From positions 1 through 27,806 of the IMG/VR virus record IMGVR_UViG_3300035156_000131: 27,806 nucleotides of DNA; one strand, given 5' to 3'. The notes under the pieces were generated by a model that saw only the letters and a list, made by a program, of their open reading frames with translations, had not been told where the DNA came from and made no database searches. Below, piece after piece: positions 19,999 through 27,730 of this stretch. The stretch is from a virus. A program made the translations under genes and the position numbers. Each line of letters begins with the position of its first letter. Position 1 is the stretch's first letter.

Positions 19999-20205
19999 TC
20001 AGAGGGAAACGCGGTTCCTGCGCAGCGCACGACGCCACTCGGCGGTGGCCTCCTGCTGGCAGACATGGGCCCGGTTCCAATCATGGCCGCTCGTAATGCC
20101 CTGCCTGACAAGTTCTTGGACCAGGTGAAGTGAAAGCCGAAGCTCCGCTGCCGCGGCGAACAGTTCAGGGCTGCGCTTGCTGATAAATTTCGAGATGGGT
20201 GCCAT
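19999..20205 (-). CDS. Hypothetical protein between the two paralogues
   Basis: ATG 20205, with AGGGAGA seven bases upstream, gives MAPISKFISKRSPELFAAAA, ELRLSLHLVQELVRQGITSG, HDWNRAHVCQQEATAEWRRA, LRRNRVSL (68 residues). Mostly helical and basic. A longer frame start at 20277 has no ribosome site. Not recognised; it lies in a three-gene minus-strand cluster. Confidence 0.6.
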   Translation of the reverse strand: MAPISKFISKRSPELFAAAAELRLSLHLVQELVRQGITSGHDWNRAHVCQQEATAEWRRALRRNRVSL

Positions 20206-20279
20206 ACATGAATCTCCCTGTGACACTCCGTAGAGGTTTGGTCCGTCAAAAAGATCTTCGCATTCGAGCTCGCGCACGA

Positions 20280-20489
20280 CTAGCGGTCTACGTGCAACGC
20301 ATCAACCGCAACCTCGATTTCGTTGATTGCCATCGGCACATGCTCGGAGTCATAGGCGCGGTACTGGAGTAGCTCATCAGCAGCGGCTTCTGATAACTCA
20401 TCCAGATCGAGCCCGCGCTTTTTCGCCACGTTGAGCACTGCTTTCAAAGCCAGTGCCAGTCCCTGCGCTTTCGTCCTATCTGAAATCAT
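20280..20489 (-). CDS. Hypothetical protein, paralogue B
   Basis: ATG 20489 follows AAGGG at about eight bases. The 69-residue product reads MISDRTKAQGLALALKAVLN, VAKKRGLDLDELSEAAADEL, EHVPMAINEIEVAVDALHVD. Similarity to the 19746 product across ALKAVL, the D-DEL helix and the IEVAVDAL end suggests duplication. It is divergent from the adenine methylase at 20554. Confidence 0.68.
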   Translation of the reverse strand: MISDRTKAQGLALALKAVLNVAKKRGLDLDELSEAAADELLQYRAYDSEHVPMAINEIEVAVDALHVDR

Positions 20490-20553
20490 GACCGTATCCC
20501 TTCCTGTGGAGCGGTAAGCGTAGGCCATTTTCCTTATCGCATGGAATCGAACC

Positions 20554-21408
20554 ATGACCATCACCGCACCGGTTATCCGCTATCACGGTGCCAAGTTCAG
20601 ACTTGCGCCGTGGGTGCTGCAGCACTTCCCGCCCCATACCTGCTACGTCGAGTCGTTCGGCGGCGCCGCCGGTGTGCTCATGCAGAAGCCGCGCTCTTAC
20701 GCTGAGGTCTACAACGACCTTGATGGCGACATCGTGAATCTGTTCCGCACGCTTCAGAACCCGGCGACGCGGGCTGCGTTGACCGAGCGCCTGCTGCTGA
20801 CGCCTTACTCCCGCGCTGAGTTCGAGCTTTCATGGGAGTCGACTGACGACCCTGTTGAGCGCGCCAGGCGCACGATCATGCGGGCTCAGATGGGGTTCGG
20901 CTCCGCCGGTGCAACAAAAGGGGCGACAGGGTTCCGCATCGACACCAAGCGCCAGTACGGCACCGCGCAGTCCCTATGGGCTGAATATCCCGACTCGATC
21001 GCGGAAGTGGGGAGGCGGCTGTCGGGAGTGTTGATTGAGAACCGGCCGGCGGCCGAGGTCATCGCTGCACACGATGCGCCGACGACGCTTCATTACGTCG
21101 ACCCACCCTACGTTCACGACACCAGGTATAGGGGCGCATCGAGCGGCCGGTACTACCGGCACGAAATGGACGACACCGAGCACCGAAAGCTGCTGAGCGT
21201 TTTGCTCGAGCTAGACGGAATGGTCGTCCTTTCCGGGTACCCGAGCGAGCTTTATAGCGAGCTGCTTCCGGACTGGACTTGTTACAGCACATCGGCACGC
21301 ATCTCCGCAGCGCGCGGCACTGCGAGCCGCACTGAATGTATCTGGCTAAACCCCGCCTGTGCCGATCGAGTAAGTCAGATCGGGCTGGATCTCGGCGTAC
21401 GCGTCTAA
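20554..21408 (+). CDS. DNA adenine methylase (Dam, D12 class)
   Basis: This 284-residue protein has the Dam-type motifs: VESFGGAAGVL (SAM-binding FxGxG, about 32-42), YNDLDGDIVNLFRTLQ, and the catalytic DPPY (183-186). RYYRHEMDDTEHRKLLSVLL follows downstream. The AMGFGSAGATKGATGFRI-like region is a target-recognition insert. It should methylate N6 of adenine, probably protecting phage DNA from host restriction. It is separated from the cytosine methylase by an opposite-strand membrane protein gene. Confidence 0.92.
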   Translation: MTITAPVIRYHGAKFRLAPWVLQHFPPHTCYVESFGGAAGVLMQKPRSYAEVYNDLDGDIVNLFRTLQNPATRAALTERLLLTPYSRAEFELSWESTDDPVERARRTIMRAQMGFGSAGATKGATGFRIDTKRQYGTAQSLWAEYPDSIAEVGRRLSGVLIENRPAAEVIAAHDAPTTLHYVDPPYVHDTRYRGASSGRYYRHEMDDTEHRKLLSVLLELDGMVVLSGYPSELYSELLPDWTCYSTSARISAARGTASRTECIWLNPACADRVSQIGLDLGVRV

Positions 21409-21414
21409 CTCTAC

Positions 21415-21693
21415 TCAATTCGTAGGGATATAAGAGGCGATCGCTTGGCTGGCGGCGGCGATCGCAGCAAACACCGCGGCCCATTTGTTCCACTTTGCTT
21501 GTCGCCTTGATGTTTCCAAGACATCGAACACGCCACTGCCAGTGTCTTCCGAAATACTGAACCCTACCATCCCAGTTTCGTCTGGCTTCTCTTCATACCG
21601 AACTTTAACCAGCGCTGAACCAAGCCATAGGCCGCCAGAAATTAGCGAGCTTACGCACAACACCAGCGTGCACCAAAACTTCAACTCTTCCAT
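21415..21693 (-). CDS. Two-transmembrane protein, antisense between methylases
   Basis: ATG 21693 has GGAG seven bases upstream. The 92-residue product has two transmembrane helices, FWCTLVLCVSSLISGGLWLG (about 6-25) and WAAVFAAIAAASQAIASYI (about 71-89), flanking a polar segment of about 45 residues with VRYEEKPDETGMVGFSISED and LETSRRQAKWNKW. Likely inner-membrane. No known family recognised. The isolated opposite orientation suggests a lysogeny-expressed moron, perhaps in superinfection exclusion or defence; that is speculative. Confidence 0.68.
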   Translation of the reverse strand: MEELKFWCTLVLCVSSLISGGLWLGSALVKVRYEEKPDETGMVGFSISEDTGSGVFDVLETSRRQAKWNKWAAVFAAIAAASQAIASYIPTN

Positions 21694-21763
21694 TTCTCAG
21701 CTCCACGGATTCCGTAGCTGTGTACCCCACTTCCACAAATCACGCCACTGGCGAGGATCCCGC

Positions 21764-23572
21764 ATGACCGCATTTCAGAAAGTGCACAAACTCGCCAGCG
21801 AGCAATCACCCTCCCTAGCACTGCCCTTCGAGCAAGAGTTGATAGTTGACCTGTTCGCCGGCGGCGGTGGCGCCAGCAAGGGCATCGCCCGGGCGTGGCG
21901 CGAACCTGACGTGGCTGTGAACCACAACGAAATCGCACTTGCCGTGCACCGCGCCAACCATCCAACAACAGCGCACTACGTCGCCGACGTCTTCGAGGTT
22001 GACCCGCTGCTGGCTACACGTGGACTTCCGGTCGCGCTGCTTTGGGCATCGCCCGACTGCAAGCACTTCAGCAAGGCCAAGGGCGGCGCGCCGCGGGATC
22101 GTAAAGTGCGCGGGCTGGCCTGGGTGGTAATTCGTTGGCTGCACGCCACTCGACCCCGCTTGATGCATTTGGAAAACGTCGAGGAGTTTTGCGACTGGGG
22201 GCCCATCGACGAAGAGGGACTGCCGATCAAGGCCGAACGCGGCCGCACATTCAAGGCGTTCATTTCGGCAATGAGCACCGGCCTCCCAGCGGATCATCCT
22301 GACATGCCTGAGGTTATCGCTGCCATCGGCGAGTTCGTGCCGGTGGATGCCTTGGTACGGGGCATGGGATACAACGTCGAGTGGCGCGAACGCGTAGCAG
22401 CAAATGCCGGCGCTCCCACCATCCGGAAACGCCTCTATCTAGTGGCGCGCCGCGACGGAAAGGCGATCGTCTGGCCAGCGCCGATACGCCACAAGCTCCC
22501 AACGAAGCATCAGGACGGCTGGAGAAGCGCTGCCGAATGCATTGACTGGTCGAATCTTGGGCGGACGATCTTCAGACCGACGCCTATGGCAACGAACACG
22601 CTGCGCAGGGTAGCCAAAGGACTGTGGCGCCATGTGCTGACAAGTGCGAAGCCCTTCATCGTGCCAATGCGTGGCACTTCAGAGAGCCATACCAGCACCC
22701 ATGGCACCGACGCTCCGCTGTCCACGGTCAGCTCTGGCGGGAATCACCACGCGCTGGTTCAACCTGTCACCACGCCTTTCCTGACCGAGTGCGCGAACGG
22801 GTCAACCCAGCGAAACTTCGATGTTCAGGAGCCACTGCGAACGCAAGTCGCGCAGGTGAAAGGCGGGCACTTCGCCCTTGTCGCCGGACACATGACGGCG
22901 TTTGGTCAGAACGACGCCGGCAGCCTGCCCTCCGACCCGATGCAAACCGCACTCGCTGGCGCTACCCGTCACGGAATAGTTGCCGCGTTCTTTGAGCAAG
23001 CCAACGGCGGTTTCTACAAAGGGGATGGACGGGCAGCGGATTCACCGCTATCGACCATCTGCCAGTCGGGAGCGAACCAGCGCCTCGTCAACGCCTACCT
23101 GGTGAAGTACTACGGGAACGAGAAAGACGGCATCTCGATGCACGAGCCAATGCACACGCTGCCGACAAAGGATCGCGTTGCCGTCATCGAGGTTGAGCGA
23201 GTCATGAACACGCTGACCCCCGAGCAACTTGAGGGCGCGCAGCGCTGTGCGGCATTTATGCATAAGCACTTGCCCGAGAAGTTTCAGCAGCCCGCTGATC
23301 TGCTGATGTTGGACGGCTATGTGTTGATAGACATCACTTTGCGCATGCTCAAGCCTCCCGAGCTGAAGAAGGCCCAGGGCTTCCCAGCGGATTACATCAT
23401 CGACCGCGGCCTGTTCGTAGATCCAGCAACGGGTGCAGAAGAGTGGCGATCGATCAACATCGAGCAGCAGGTGAAATTGATAGGCAACAGTGTCTCGCCG
23501 TACGAGGCGGAGGCGCTGGTAGCCGCCAACGCTGCAGATCTGATCGACCTCTATCGGCGACTCGCCGCCTGA
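21764..23572 (+). CDS. DNA cytosine-5 methyltransferase
   Basis: About 602 residues from ATG 21764 (GAGGA six bases upstream); the longer frame start at 21485 is antisense to the membrane gene and lacks a site. Motif I is VDLFAGGGGASKGIARAW (28-45), motif IV SPDCKHFSKAKGG with catalytic Cys99, motif VI LENVEEF (136-142), motif VIII IRKRLYLVARRDG, and motif X IGNSVSP near the end. Cys is preceded by Asp (PDC rather than PC), as in other phage members. The long 280-470 segment is the target-recognition region. It should protect phage DNA from restriction and complements the adenine methylase. Confidence 0.93.
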   Translation: MTAFQKVHKLASEQSPSLALPFEQELIVDLFAGGGGASKGIARAWREPDVAVNHNEIALAVHRANHPTTAHYVADVFEVDPLLATRGLPVALLWASPDCKHFSKAKGGAPRDRKVRGLAWVVIRWLHATRPRLMHLENVEEFCDWGPIDEEGLPIKAERGRTFKAFISAMSTGLPADHPDMPEVIAAIGEFVPVDALVRGMGYNVEWRERVAANAGAPTIRKRLYLVARRDGKAIVWPAPIRHKLPTKHQDGWRSAAECIDWSNLGRTIFRPTPMATNTLRRVAKGLWRHVLTSAKPFIVPMRGTSESHTSTHGTDAPLSTVSSGGNHHALVQPVTTPFLTECANGSTQRNFDVQEPLRTQVAQVKGGHFALVAGHMTAFGQNDAGSLPSDPMQTALAGATRHGIVAAFFEQANGGFYKGDGRAADSPLSTICQSGANQRLVNAYLVKYYGNEKDGISMHEPMHTLPTKDRVAVIEVERVMNTLTPEQLEGAQRCAAFMHKHLPEKFQQPADLLMLDGYVLIDITLRMLKPPELKKAQGFPADYIIDRGLFVDPATGAEEWRSINIEQQVKLIGNSVSPYEAEALVAANAADLIDLYRRLAA

Positions 23573-23587
23573 CCACTGGACATCCCC

Positions 23588-23905
23588 ATGCAACGCATCT
23601 ACCTCAGCGGGCCCATGACGGGCCTGCCCGATTACAACTACCCGGCATTCAATGCAGAGACCGCCCGCCTCCGCGCTCTTGGCTACACCGTCGAGAATCC
23701 CGCCGAGAACCCACCAGTACCGGGTGACAGGTGGGAGCTGTACATGCGCGCCGCGCTTCGCCAGATGCTCACCTGTGATGCAGTGGCGTTCCTGCCTGGC
23801 TGGCAGGCCTCGCGCGGCGCCAACGTTGAAATCGAACTCGCCGGCCATCTGGGCATGGCTGTCATTCAAGCAAGCGGCATCGTTTCGCTGCAGGAGGGGT
23901 TATGA
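23588..23905 (+). CDS. DUF4406 protein (nucleoside deoxyribosyltransferase-like fold)
   Basis: The 105-residue product begins MQRIYLSGPMTGLPDYNYPA, then FNAETARLRALGYTVENPAE and LYMRAALRQMLTCDAVAFLP, GWQASRGANVEIELAGHLGM. This is the DUF4406 signature, related to nucleoside 2-deoxyribosyltransferases. A role in nucleotide metabolism or base modification is possible, but unproven. It follows the cytosine methylase by 15 bp and overlaps the next gene as ATGA. Confidence 0.9.
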   Translation: MQRIYLSGPMTGLPDYNYPAFNAETARLRALGYTVENPAENPPVPGDRWELYMRAALRQMLTCDAVAFLPGWQASRGANVEIELAGHLGMAVIQASGIVSLQEGL

Positions 23906-24576
23906 GTCAAGACTTCCACCGAGAAGACCGTTACATCGTCATCAAGCACAAGGACTTGGGTAACGTGCCGGTGGCGTACCGCCAGCACTTGGTGCGGCCG
24001 CTCTTCGCCCTCCAGGCTCACCTGCCGGTCCGCGAATGCGTAGTTGTCGAAAGCGACTGGCCGGAATACGAAACGGTCTGGCGCATGATCGAAGCGCGCG
24101 TCACCGGCATGCCTCAGGCGGCCGCTTCCCCGGAAGTTCTGGCAGTCGTCGCTCAAACGGACGGCATCTTCCCGGAAACGGAAGTTGTTCACCGGGATGC
24201 AATAGATACAGTGCCGGCTGGAACCGAGCTGATCGACTTCGCCCACTTCACCCGCCTCCAGGCTGAGGTGTCAGCCCTACAGCAGCGCTTGAACGTAGCG
24301 GATCAACGGAACGACGAGCTAACGACAGATCGCTCACCGAAAGATTACGCCATCGAGCACGCGGAATACCTAGCGGCGGCTGCCGACAGTTTGCAGGATG
24401 CGTACAAGGCTTATTCGCTGGCCCAGATGAATATCGACGAAGGCGGTGATGACGGCGAAAGCGAGCTCGTCGAGCTGGTAGACGGCGCTCGCCAAGACTT
24501 GCACGAGGCACTGAATGAGCTGCGTGGCATGACCTACGAATTCCGCAAACGTCGCGATCGCGCAATCCCGCAATAA
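23902..24576 (+). CDS. Hypothetical protein (224 aa) with coiled-coil part
   Basis: The start overlaps the DUF4406 stop (ATGA). The N-terminal half (RYIVIKHKDLGNVPVAYRQH, ECVVVESDWPEYETVWRMIE) is a compact domain frequent in Pseudomonas phage accessory proteins. The middle contains a coiled coil (LQAEVSALQQRLNVADQRND), and the C-terminus is helical with DEGGDDGESELVELVDGARQ. No enzyme motif is visible. Confidence 0.78.
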   Translation: MSQDFHREDRYIVIKHKDLGNVPVAYRQHLVRPLFALQAHLPVRECVVVESDWPEYETVWRMIEARVTGMPQAAASPEVLAVVAQTDGIFPETEVVHRDAIDTVPAGTELIDFAHFTRLQAEVSALQQRLNVADQRNDELTTDRSPKDYAIEHAEYLAAAADSLQDAYKAYSLAQMNIDEGGDDGESELVELVDGARQDLHEALNELRGMTYEFRKRRDRAIPQ

Positions 24577-24642
24577 TCCCGCCGCCAGTTCGGCCCCCAC
24601 CCTATCCCTATTGCCTGCTGCGTATGCGGCGAGGATGAAGTC

Positions 24643-25029
24643 ATGCTCACAGAAAATGAACTCAAGGACTTGCAAGCTGAGGTCATCCGGCTTTCAGGCG
24701 GCAGCAGCTCGACGGCCCTGATTCAACCTGCACCGGTGATCCGCGACGAAAACGGCTTCTTCCAGCATCCGGATCTGCCCGATTTCGACGAGGGTGACGG
24801 TGACAAGTGCAAGGCCTGGGTAGCTGAGCAGGAACTTGAAGTAGGAATGGTCAGCCTGGAATACCACAGCGACGAAGCGATATCTGATCGGTACTTCGAG
24901 GCCGGTGACCCAGACTGCAGCTATTGGGAGCCGGACCGGCCGGACGGCGAAGGCTGGTTCTGCCTTGCGATTCATGACACCGATGACGGCCCGGTCTGCT
25001 GGTGGGCGCGGCCATTGGTGACGACATGA
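24643..25029 (+). CDS. Hypothetical acidic protein (128 aa)
   Basis: ATG 24643 follows GAGGATGAAGTC. The product starts MLTENELKDLQAEVIRLSGG and is strongly acidic and aromatic: HPDLPDFDEGDGDKCKAWVA, VSLEYHSDEAISDRYFEAGD, PDGEGWFCLAIHDTDDGPVCW. The GWFCLAIHDTDDGPVCWWARP end occurs in other Pseudomonas and Burkholderia phage hypotheticals in my memory. Function unknown. Confidence 0.75.
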   Translation: MLTENELKDLQAEVIRLSGGSSSTALIQPAPVIRDENGFFQHPDLPDFDEGDGDKCKAWVAEQELEVGMVSLEYHSDEAISDRYFEAGDPDCSYWEPDRPDGEGWFCLAIHDTDDGPVCWWARPLVTT

Positions 25030-25044
25030 ACAGAGGCTCCGCTG

Positions 25045-25329
25045 TTATCTCCCTGCGCCTAACTCAACTACAGAGTTCTTTGATCTGCTCTGGAACACCG
25101 GGTCTTTTCTGATGTAACGGAGCCAGGCCCCGAACGCAGCCTGCTGGCGACGATGCGCCGTCTGCCACTGCCTACCGCCAAAGGAAGTCTTGTCGATCGA
25201 CATCAGCTCTGCGGTGGCTTGGTTGAGCTCATTCAGCAGGTCCTCGCTGTTTTCCGAGTGGATATCTGAGGCAAGCATATTTTTGCTCGTGACGAAGGGA
25301 TAACTAGGACTCTCTCTTCGCTGTTTCAT
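25045..25329 (-). CDS. Hypothetical minus-strand protein (94 aa)
   Basis: This frame starts at ATG 25329, without a clear ribosome site; ATG 25278 (MLASDIHSENSEDLL) is an alternative. The helical part (SEDLLNELNQATAELMSIDK, GRQWQTAHRRQQAAFGAWLR, YIRKDPVFQSRSKN) looks protein-like. It is opposite to both neighbours. Unrecognised; coding status is moderate. Confidence 0.45.
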   Translation of the reverse strand: MKQRRESPSYPFVTSKNMLASDIHSENSEDLLNELNQATAELMSIDKTSFGGRQWQTAHRRQQAAFGAWLRYIRKDPVFQSRSKNSVVELGAGR

Positions 25330-25441
25330 TGCAATTGGCCATAACCGCCTGACCAGCGGTAGCCATCTGCCCCCAATACGACTGCCGTCCCTCCCCTATC
25401 TATCCACATGCCTGCCGGTGTACGGCGGGCGAGGAATTCTT

Positions 25442-26116
25442 ATGCCTGAAGAAATTGAAGTGCTGTACGTCGTCCACGCGCAAGGGCCGGACGATCTTTA
25501 CGCAGCCGCCACCAAAGAAGAGGCCGAAACACTGGCTGCTAAACAAAACGACCTGGTGCCGCTGGCGAAGTGCATCGTCATCGTCAGCCCCTGGTCTCCT
25601 GTCGATCACTGGAAAACCTTGGCCGAGCAGAATGCAGAAGACGCCAAGTACCTGCGCAATGGTTGGCAGAACGATCTGAATCAGCTCATTGATGCAAAAG
25701 CCGAAATCATCGCCCTGAGCAAGAACGTCATCGATATGACCCGAGAGGACTTCGACGCCACCCTGAACAACCTTCGCCGCATGGGCGCCAGCATCGACGG
25801 CAACAACGCCTACAAGCTGGATCTGTGCGACAGCATCACCGGCGCAATGGCGTTCGGTTACCAGAACTCAAACGAGCCTCCGGAAGGGCATTGGGCGAAA
25901 CGGTTCTGGGACATTGGCCGGGCCGAGGGCGAAGCGCGCGAAGCGCGCGAAGAGCTGACGGCGGCGTTGAAGCTGAACCGGGAAAACCTTCGCGCCTGCC
26001 AAGCCACCATCCATTACGCGGGCGGCTTCGACCCGGCCTACGTGAACGACGCCCAGGCCGCGATGAAAGTTGCCGACGAAGTTCTGGCCAAGTACCCGCC
26101 ACTCAACCCCGCATAG
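25442..26116 (+). CDS. Hypothetical protein (224 aa)
   Basis: ATG 25442 follows GAGGA by six bases. Sequence: MPEEIEVLYVVHAQGPDDLY with an AATKEEAETLAAKQND helix, DHWKTLAEQNAEDAKYLRN, a central coiled-coil-like region (LIDAKAEIIALSKNVIDMT), then EGEAREAREELTAALKLNRE and a short end. Mostly helical; no family recognised. Confidence 0.75.
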   Translation: MPEEIEVLYVVHAQGPDDLYAAATKEEAETLAAKQNDLVPLAKCIVIVSPWSPVDHWKTLAEQNAEDAKYLRNGWQNDLNQLIDAKAEIIALSKNVIDMTREDFDATLNNLRRMGASIDGNNAYKLDLCDSITGAMAFGYQNSNEPPEGHWAKRFWDIGRAEGEAREAREELTAALKLNRENLRACQATIHYAGGFDPAYVNDAQAAMKVADEVLAKYPPLNPA

Positions 26117-26138
26117 ACCCCGGACAGAGGTAGCCAAT

Positions 26139-26381
26139 ATGGATTCTGAAATCCTTTCGGATGAAGAACTCGCCGAAATCACCGGTTACAAGGCCAGGGC
26201 CTACCAGCGCCGGTGGCTGGATGATCGCAAGTGGCTGTATGTCGAAAGCCGCGGCAAGCGCCCGCTCGTTGGGAGGCAGTACGCCCGTATGAAGCTGGGC
26301 ATGCTCTCGCCTGGCATTGTCGACCCAAACCCGCCGCCACCGCGCCCGGTCTGGACGCCAGATTTCTCCCGAGTGAGCTGA
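26139..26381 (+). CDS. DUF4224 protein, probable excisionase/integrase partner
   Basis: ATG 26139 with AGAGG eight bases upstream. The 80-residue product reads SDEELAEITGYKARAYQRRW, LDDRKWLYVESRGKRPLVGR, QYARMKLGMLSPGI. It matches DUF4224, a short DNA-binding-like family usually located directly before tyrosine integrases. A recombination-directionality role is inferred. It ends two bases before the integrase ATG. Confidence 0.88.
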   Translation: MDSEILSDEELAEITGYKARAYQRRWLDDRKWLYVESRGKRPLVGRQYARMKLGMLSPGIVDPNPPPPRPVWTPDFSRVS

Positions 26382-26382
26382 C

Positions 26383-27432
26383 ATGCGCCCACGCAACACA
26401 GAGAACCGGGACTTGCCCCCGGGCGTAGTGCGCCGCAAGCGCCTACGCAAAAACGGCAAGGTGTGGGTTGGCTACTACTACCGGGATTCAGCCGGGAAAG
26501 AGATCCCGCTGGGCAGCGACTTGGACAAGGCCCGGTTGAAATGGGCAGAGCTCGAAGCAAAGGATAAGCCGGCCGACCTGAAGGTGATGAAAGCAATTTT
26601 CGACCGGTATGACCGGGAGATCATCCCAAAAAAGGCTCCGCGCACTCAGGTGGACAACCGCGCGGAGCTGAGGCAGCTCCGCCCTCTCTTCGATGAAGCG
26701 CCGATAAATTCGATCACGCCGTCCATGATCGCTGGATTCCGGGACGCGCGGACGGCAAAGGTCCGCGCCAACCGGGAGATCGCCCTCTTGTCGCACATCT
26801 TCAACATGGCACGCGAGTGGGGCCTCACTGAAAGGGAGAACCCGTGCCAAGGCATCAGGAAGAATAAGGAGACGCCACGTGACTACTACGCCAACGCGGT
26901 GGTATGGGACGCCGTTTACGCCATGGCGGAGCCGGAGCTCAGGGAAGCAATGGACCTGGGTTATCTGACCGGCCAGCGGCCTGCGGATGTCATCCTCATG
27001 CGTAGCGACGACCGTGACGGTGATTACTTTATGGTCATCCAGGGGAAGACGAAGCAGAAGCTCAGGATCTTGCTGACGACGGAGTTAGGGGAGAACAGCC
27101 TGGGCAGGTTGATCCGGGAGATCACGGAGCGGAACGCGCACCACCCGTCCAAGTACCTGTTGATCAGCAAGCACGGGAAACGAATGACGAAGGGGATGTT
27201 GCGATTGAGGTGGGACAAAGCCCGGGAGAAAGCGCAGCAGAAGGCTATCAAGGACGGCGACCCAATGCTGGCAGCGAAGATAGGGGGATTTCAGTTCCGG
27301 GACATCAGGCCAAAGGCCGCGTCGGAAATTGTCGATATCGGCGATGCCAGCCTGCTCCTGGGACACACCAAACAGGAGATCACCAAACGCGTTTACAGGC
27401 GCGTCGGCGTAACTGCAAAGCCCTCAAAATAG
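26383..27432 (+). CDS. int: Prophage integrase (tyrosine recombinase) at tRNA-Ser
   Basis: This 349-residue protein has a basic AP2-like N-terminus (GVVRRKRLRKNGKVWVGYYY). A core-binding domain follows (IFDRYDREIIPKKAPRTQVD, SMIAGFRDARTAKVRANREI). The catalytic domain has Arg199 (LTGQRPADV), Lys near 222-224 (GKTKQKLRI), RDIR at 306-309, His328 (LLGHT) and Tyr338 (RVYRRVG). The usual His of HxxR is Arg here, as in other phage integrases of this type. Location next to the 3' end of tRNA-Ser identifies it as the attachment integrase. Confidence 0.95.
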   Translation: MRPRNTENRDLPPGVVRRKRLRKNGKVWVGYYYRDSAGKEIPLGSDLDKARLKWAELEAKDKPADLKVMKAIFDRYDREIIPKKAPRTQVDNRAELRQLRPLFDEAPINSITPSMIAGFRDARTAKVRANREIALLSHIFNMAREWGLTERENPCQGIRKNKETPRDYYANAVVWDAVYAMAEPELREAMDLGYLTGQRPADVILMRSDDRDGDYFMVIQGKTKQKLRILLTTELGENSLGRLIREITERNAHHPSKYLLISKHGKRMTKGMLRLRWDKAREKAQQKAIKDGDPMLAAKIGGFQFRDIRPKAASEIVDIGDASLLLGHTKQEITKRVYRRVGVTAKPSK

Positions 27433-27521
27433 GGGGAGTTTCGGAACTCGTTCCCTGAAAGTTTCGGAACCCCTCCAAAAACGACCAAATGCGGCGCATC
27501 GCAGGCCAAACCCCGGAAACG

Positions 27522-27551
27522 AAAAAAGCCCCGCATATGCGAGGCTTTTTC
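27522..27551. terminator. Bidirectional terminator between int and tRNA-Ser
   Basis: AAAAAAGCC-C-CGCAT and ATGCG-A-GGCTTTTT form a long stem with one C-A mismatch, including the CGCATATGCG palindrome. A and T runs flank it, so it can end both int (plus) and tRNA (minus) transcripts. Confidence 0.85.
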
Positions 27552-27559
27552 TCTGTATT

Positions 27560-27610
27560 TGGCGGGGAACTAGGGATTCGAACCCTAGAAACGCTATTAA
27601 CGTTCGCCGG
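27560..27610. other. Putative attachment site (attR/attL) in the tRNA-Ser 3' half
   Basis: Integrases of this class target the anticodon-to-T-arm or 3' end of tRNAs. Integrase gene orientation and the 128-bp distance to the tRNA 3' end fit. The exact core cannot be set because the other prophage end, with the duplicated tRNA fragment, is outside the window. Confidence 0.5.
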
Positions 27611-27650
27611 TTTTCAAGACCGGTGCATTCAACCACTCTGCCAATTCCCC
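27560..27650 (-). tRNA. tRNA-Ser(UGA)
   Basis: Read on minus, the 91-nt gene starts GGGGAATTGGCAGAGTGG. It has an anticodon arm CCGGT-CTTGAAA-ACCGG (anticodon TGA), a long class II variable arm, the T-arm with GGTTCGAATCC, the 3' acceptor GTTCCCC, discriminator G and encoded CCA. The acceptor stem pairs over 7 bp with one T-G. Its 3' end faces the integrase, the usual attachment location. The tRNA is whole here, so integration preserved it. Confidence 0.97.
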
Positions 27651-27702
27651 GAAGCATCTGCACCGGAAGGTTTTATGTGCCCTCCGTCGCTTTGCGGGCG
27701 CC

Positions 27703-27730
27703 ATAATACCGTAATGAAACAAGCTGTCAA
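27703..27730 (-). promoter_or_regulatory. tRNA-Ser promoter
   Basis: On minus, TTGACA (27730-27725), a 16-bp spacer and TATTAT (27708-27703) form a near-consensus sigma70 promoter (6/6 and 5/6), about 50 bp upstream of the tRNA 5' end. The sequence beyond it is host DNA. A TATGAT at 27763-27768 on plus may belong to the next host gene. Confidence 0.82.

Noticed and set aside
21485-21763. N-terminal extension of the cytosine methylase (about 93 residues)
   Set aside because: It is antisense to the well-formed membrane-protein gene, lacks a ribosome site and precedes the family start; ATG 21764 with GAGGA is preferred.
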